NCBI GenBank assembly: GCA_902785755.1
Contig: CACZZO010000010.1
Location: 1 to 43,761, forward strand
Reading direction: 5' to 3'
DNA length: 43,761 bases
From: an uncultured Bacteroidia bacterium
GTDB taxonomy: Bacteria > Bacteroidota > Bacteroidia > Bacteroidales > F082
The notes beneath the pieces were generated by a model. That model was not told the origin of the DNA. It was given only the letters and a program-made list of their open reading frames with translations, and made no database searches. Each line of letters begins with the position of its first letter. Position 1 is the stretch's first letter. Positions 41,951-43,761 of this stretch are shown here, piece after piece. The translations under genes were made by a program, and so were the position numbers.

Positions 41951-42050
41951 TTTGGCGCAATTTTGTTTGGTCATTTGGCGTAATTTTGTTTGGTCATTTG
42001 GCGTAATTTTGTTTGGTCATTTGGCGCACTTTTGTTTGGTTATTTGGCGC
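41951..42050. repeat. 23-bp tandem repeat array
   Basis: Four full units of TTTGGCGTAATTTTGTTTGG plus three bases begin at 41951, 41974, 41997 and 42020, with partial units on both sides. Two units contain TAATTTTG, the -7 motif; the others have CAATTTTG or CACTTTTG. The 23-bp unit breaks any reading frame, so it is not a coding repeat. The stretch 41920-42114 has no convincing gene; one minus-strand frame reads LGITRAFDDGICVDLHGN just right of the array and may be a gene fragment. Confidence 0.92.
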
Positions 42051-42114
42051 ATTATCTGTTGGATTACCATGTAAATCAACACAGATACCATCATCAAAGG
42101 CACGTGTTATACCA

Positions 42115-42167
42115 AGTTCTTGGAGGCGATGGGGAATAGTTATGAGTTTGTGGAGTTGTATGATTGA
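42115..42167 (+). repeat. Full-length copy of the last 53 bases of prdX (copy III)
   Basis: Matches 41191-41243 at 49 of 53 positions, including the stop codon, and encodes FLEAMGNSYEFVELYD. No upstream part of prdX is present. Confidence 0.9.
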
Positions 42168-42207
42168 TGGTCTTGAAAGGGCAAAAAACAGATATTTCAT
42201 TATTCAT

Positions 42208-43623
42208 TTACAAAGAATCTTTATATATGAATATGCCGATACCTGTTGAAACAAGCCCCCACGATACAAAACGAAAAACCTCTAACTGACCGTAGTAAAA
42301 TTGTGATTGTCTGTGTATAAAACCGATATCTTCAAGGTAGTTCATGGTAATTAGATATGCGAAAACCGCTAACGCAACTGCCACGATGGATAAAATTGAA
42401 ATCATGGCTTTAGTTTTTTTCTTCACACTACGATGAATTAACCCTGTTCCCCATGCCATGACCCCAACAGGCAATGATACAACAAAAAGAGCACCAATAA
42501 TTGCAATTATTGGGAAAAATAAAAATCCATTCCAAAGTTCCCAAGATGGGACTTTGAATAAGATTTCAAGAAGTGCAGATGTACAGAAAAAAATAATTCC
42601 AGCTAGTATATATAATACGACTTCCGTGATCTTCTTCTGTTTCTGATCTTTCCAAGATAGGAGCTTAATATCATTCGTGGCTATTGGAAAACTGTCTTTT
42701 TGTGAAATAATGTTGCTAAAGTTTTTTGCGGTATCACCCTTTTCAAAGATTAGATAAATTGATTTGTCCGCTTTCAAGAATGTCAAACTGATTTGATATC
42801 TTCGAATAGAGTATATAGGATAATTGCTTTTGTATCGTCTATCAGGACCACCATCTATCCTTGCATGATACCATGTTTGATAATAGACCTCATATCCATG
42901 AGTATTGGTCAATCCATGGTTGACGACTTCCAGTTTTGACCATTTTATATCTTCGTATGGGATAATAGCAAATCCCTTTTTACTTTCCAAAAACATGGCT
43001 TTGGTGAAGAATAAAATTTGCCATTTACGCGTCCGAATGGATAAAGTATCAACAGTTTCTATGTATTTATGAAATATTCTTGTGTCTTTCTTACAAATAC
43101 ACCCAAAACTGAAAGAATCCCCTTTTTGTGGTGTATTATGAATAGAGACTCGACCAGAAATTGCAGATGAGTTAATAGGTCCTCCTACCCCAAAGTCAAA
43201 TAGACTTATTGTACTAATTAATCGCTCTCTACGTTGGATTAAGTATGTCAATATTCTTTGCTTTCGAACTGACTCTTTTCTATTGAAAATATTGAATTTA
43301 AGAAAGAAAATATAACGTTTGATATTATGAATATCTCGCTTGATGAAAGCTACTTTTCTATATAACTTATGCAAATTATCCTTTTTGTCCTCATACGACT
43401 TTAAGACTGAAATAGGAGCATTGTTATGATTGTCATAAGTGATTTCTGGATGTTTATCCATGTCAGAACTCACAGCATTCTCCATATCGATTAGTGCAGC
43501 CATTATTGCAAACGGAGCAACTATTGCTTTTGAGGTAAAATTAAGTCCCCAATTATAATGTCGTTTATCACCGACCCAAGACCATTTGTGTGTCCTGCCT
43601 CTATTATTTCCGTTGTATCCCAT
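42208..43623 (-). CDS. Unknown membrane protein
   Basis: A 471-residue protein that I do not recognise. The N-terminal 330 residues are hydrophilic apart from a short hydrophobic stretch (AIVAPFAIMAALI), with a basic helical region (KRDIHNIKRYIFFLKFNIFN). The C-terminal 140 residues contain about four membrane helices (VVLYILAGIIFFCTSALLEI, FLFFPIIAIIGALFVVSLPV, ISILSIVAVALAVFAYLI, and VSWGLVSTGIGIFIY). Inner-membrane location is likely. It is strongly AT-rich and stands alone on its strand. A clear -7 box was not found. An accessory or defence-type membrane protein is possible but unsupported. Confidence 0.7.
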   Translation of the reverse strand: MGYNGNNRGRTHKWSWVGDKRHYNWGLNFTSKAIVAPFAIMAALIDMENAVSSDMDKHPEITYDNHNNAPISVLKSYEDKKDNLHKLYRKVAFIKRDIHNIKRYIFFLKFNIFNRKESVRKQRILTYLIQRRERLISTISLFDFGVGGPINSSAISGRVSIHNTPQKGDSFSFGCICKKDTRIFHKYIETVDTLSIRTRKWQILFFTKAMFLESKKGFAIIPYEDIKWSKLEVVNHGLTNTHGYEVYYQTWYHARIDGGPDRRYKSNYPIYSIRRYQISLTFLKADKSIYLIFEKGDTAKNFSNIISQKDSFPIATNDIKLLSWKDQKQKKITEVVLYILAGIIFFCTSALLEILFKVPSWELWNGFLFFPIIAIIGALFVVSLPVGVMAWGTGLIHRSVKKKTKAMISILSIVAVALAVFAYLITMNYLEDIGFIHRQSQFYYGQLEVFRFVSWGLVSTGIGIFIYKDSL

Positions 43624-43659
43624 TTTATTATCCTCTATATGGTATTTCTGATTTATTTT

Positions 43660-43722
43660 TCATTCCTCCCCACCATCCAAAATCAATTCCCCTTCTCCTT
43701 GTGCAGTCTGTTTGGCGTTCAA
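43660..43722 (-). other. 20-codon frame (copy B) behind a PIN-toxin-like end
   Basis: TTG to TGA, 63 bases, encoding LNAKQTAQGEGELILDGGEE, paralogous to the frame at 39845-39907. To its right the minus strand reads SGFLR and stop, resembling the VapC C-terminus (AEFLRR) that precedes copy A. So the same vapC-end plus small-frame module occurs twice. The rest of copy B runs out of the window. Confidence 0.35.
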
Positions 43723-43761
43723 CTATTACGTCAAACAATCACCTCAAAAATCCGCTTTCCG

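Noticed and set aside
41994..42200. 68-codon minus-strand frame
   Set aside because: It is composed of the antisense of the prdX end copy and the 23-bp array; only the short LGITRAFDDGICVDLHGN stretch might be a gene fragment.

Overview
The window looks like a chromosome segment of a Bacteroidota bacterium, most likely a gut- or rumen-type Bacteroidales. Evidence: near-universal TAnnTTTG (-7) promoter boxes with TTTG-like -33 boxes and few visible Shine-Dalgarno sites; a C-terminal type IX secretion sorting domain on a leucine-rich-repeat protein; a TonB-dependent receptor; the gyrA-TPR gene pair; and the fused NfnAB-type flavoprotein known from Bacteroidales. No tRNA, rRNA, CRISPR array, transposase or integrase was seen.

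Layout. (1) 1-6.6 kb, read leftwards: a decayed type I restriction-modification operon, hsdM-fic-hsdS-P-loop ATPase, then only the first 20 codons of a probable hsdR and a deleted Schlafen/RecG-like remnant. (2) 6.7-16.1 kb: housekeeping and envelope genes (TonB receptor coupled to a MORN-repeat protein, NfnAB fusion, TPR protein, gyrA). (3) 16.3-18.4 kb: a BspA-like surface protein gene broken by a frame-shifting deletion. (4) 18.6-20.1 kb: an AAA/DUF4143-type ATPase behind four exact 33-bp-period repeats. (5) 20.2-26.5 kb: clpC-cca, miaA-thioesterase and an SDR oxidoreductase. (6) 26.6-35.3 kb: an AT-rich accessory island with a DUF1016 (YhcG-type) remnant, two more ATPases with repeat-bearing promoters, and a three-gene overlapping operon (pseudokinase-Sel1-LRR; NADAR-like protein; DarT-VWA fusion). 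(7) 35.3-38.1 kb: uvrA. (8) 38.1-43.8 kb: a patchwork of toxin-antitoxin genes (one deleted VapC), two copies of a palindromic element, prdX with extra copies of its own 3' end, a PBECR-like nuclease, a probable small RNA, a 23-bp tandem array and an unknown membrane protein.

Best candidate for an undescribed system: the operon at 28463-33609. A DarT-like ADP-ribosyltransferase is fused to a VWA-like domain whose metal site looks degenerate. It is translationally coupled to a protein with NADAR-like motifs (NADAR proteins are known to reverse DarT-type guanosine ADP-ribosylation) and to a large pseudokinase/Sel1/leucine-rich-repeat protein. I infer a toxin/immunity/sensor conflict system. It lies between two DUF4143-type ATPases and between two clusters of one palindromic repeat family. 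A second theme is that three such ATPases each have their own repeat array at their promoter, two of them with exactly 33-bp periodicity but unrelated repeat sequences.
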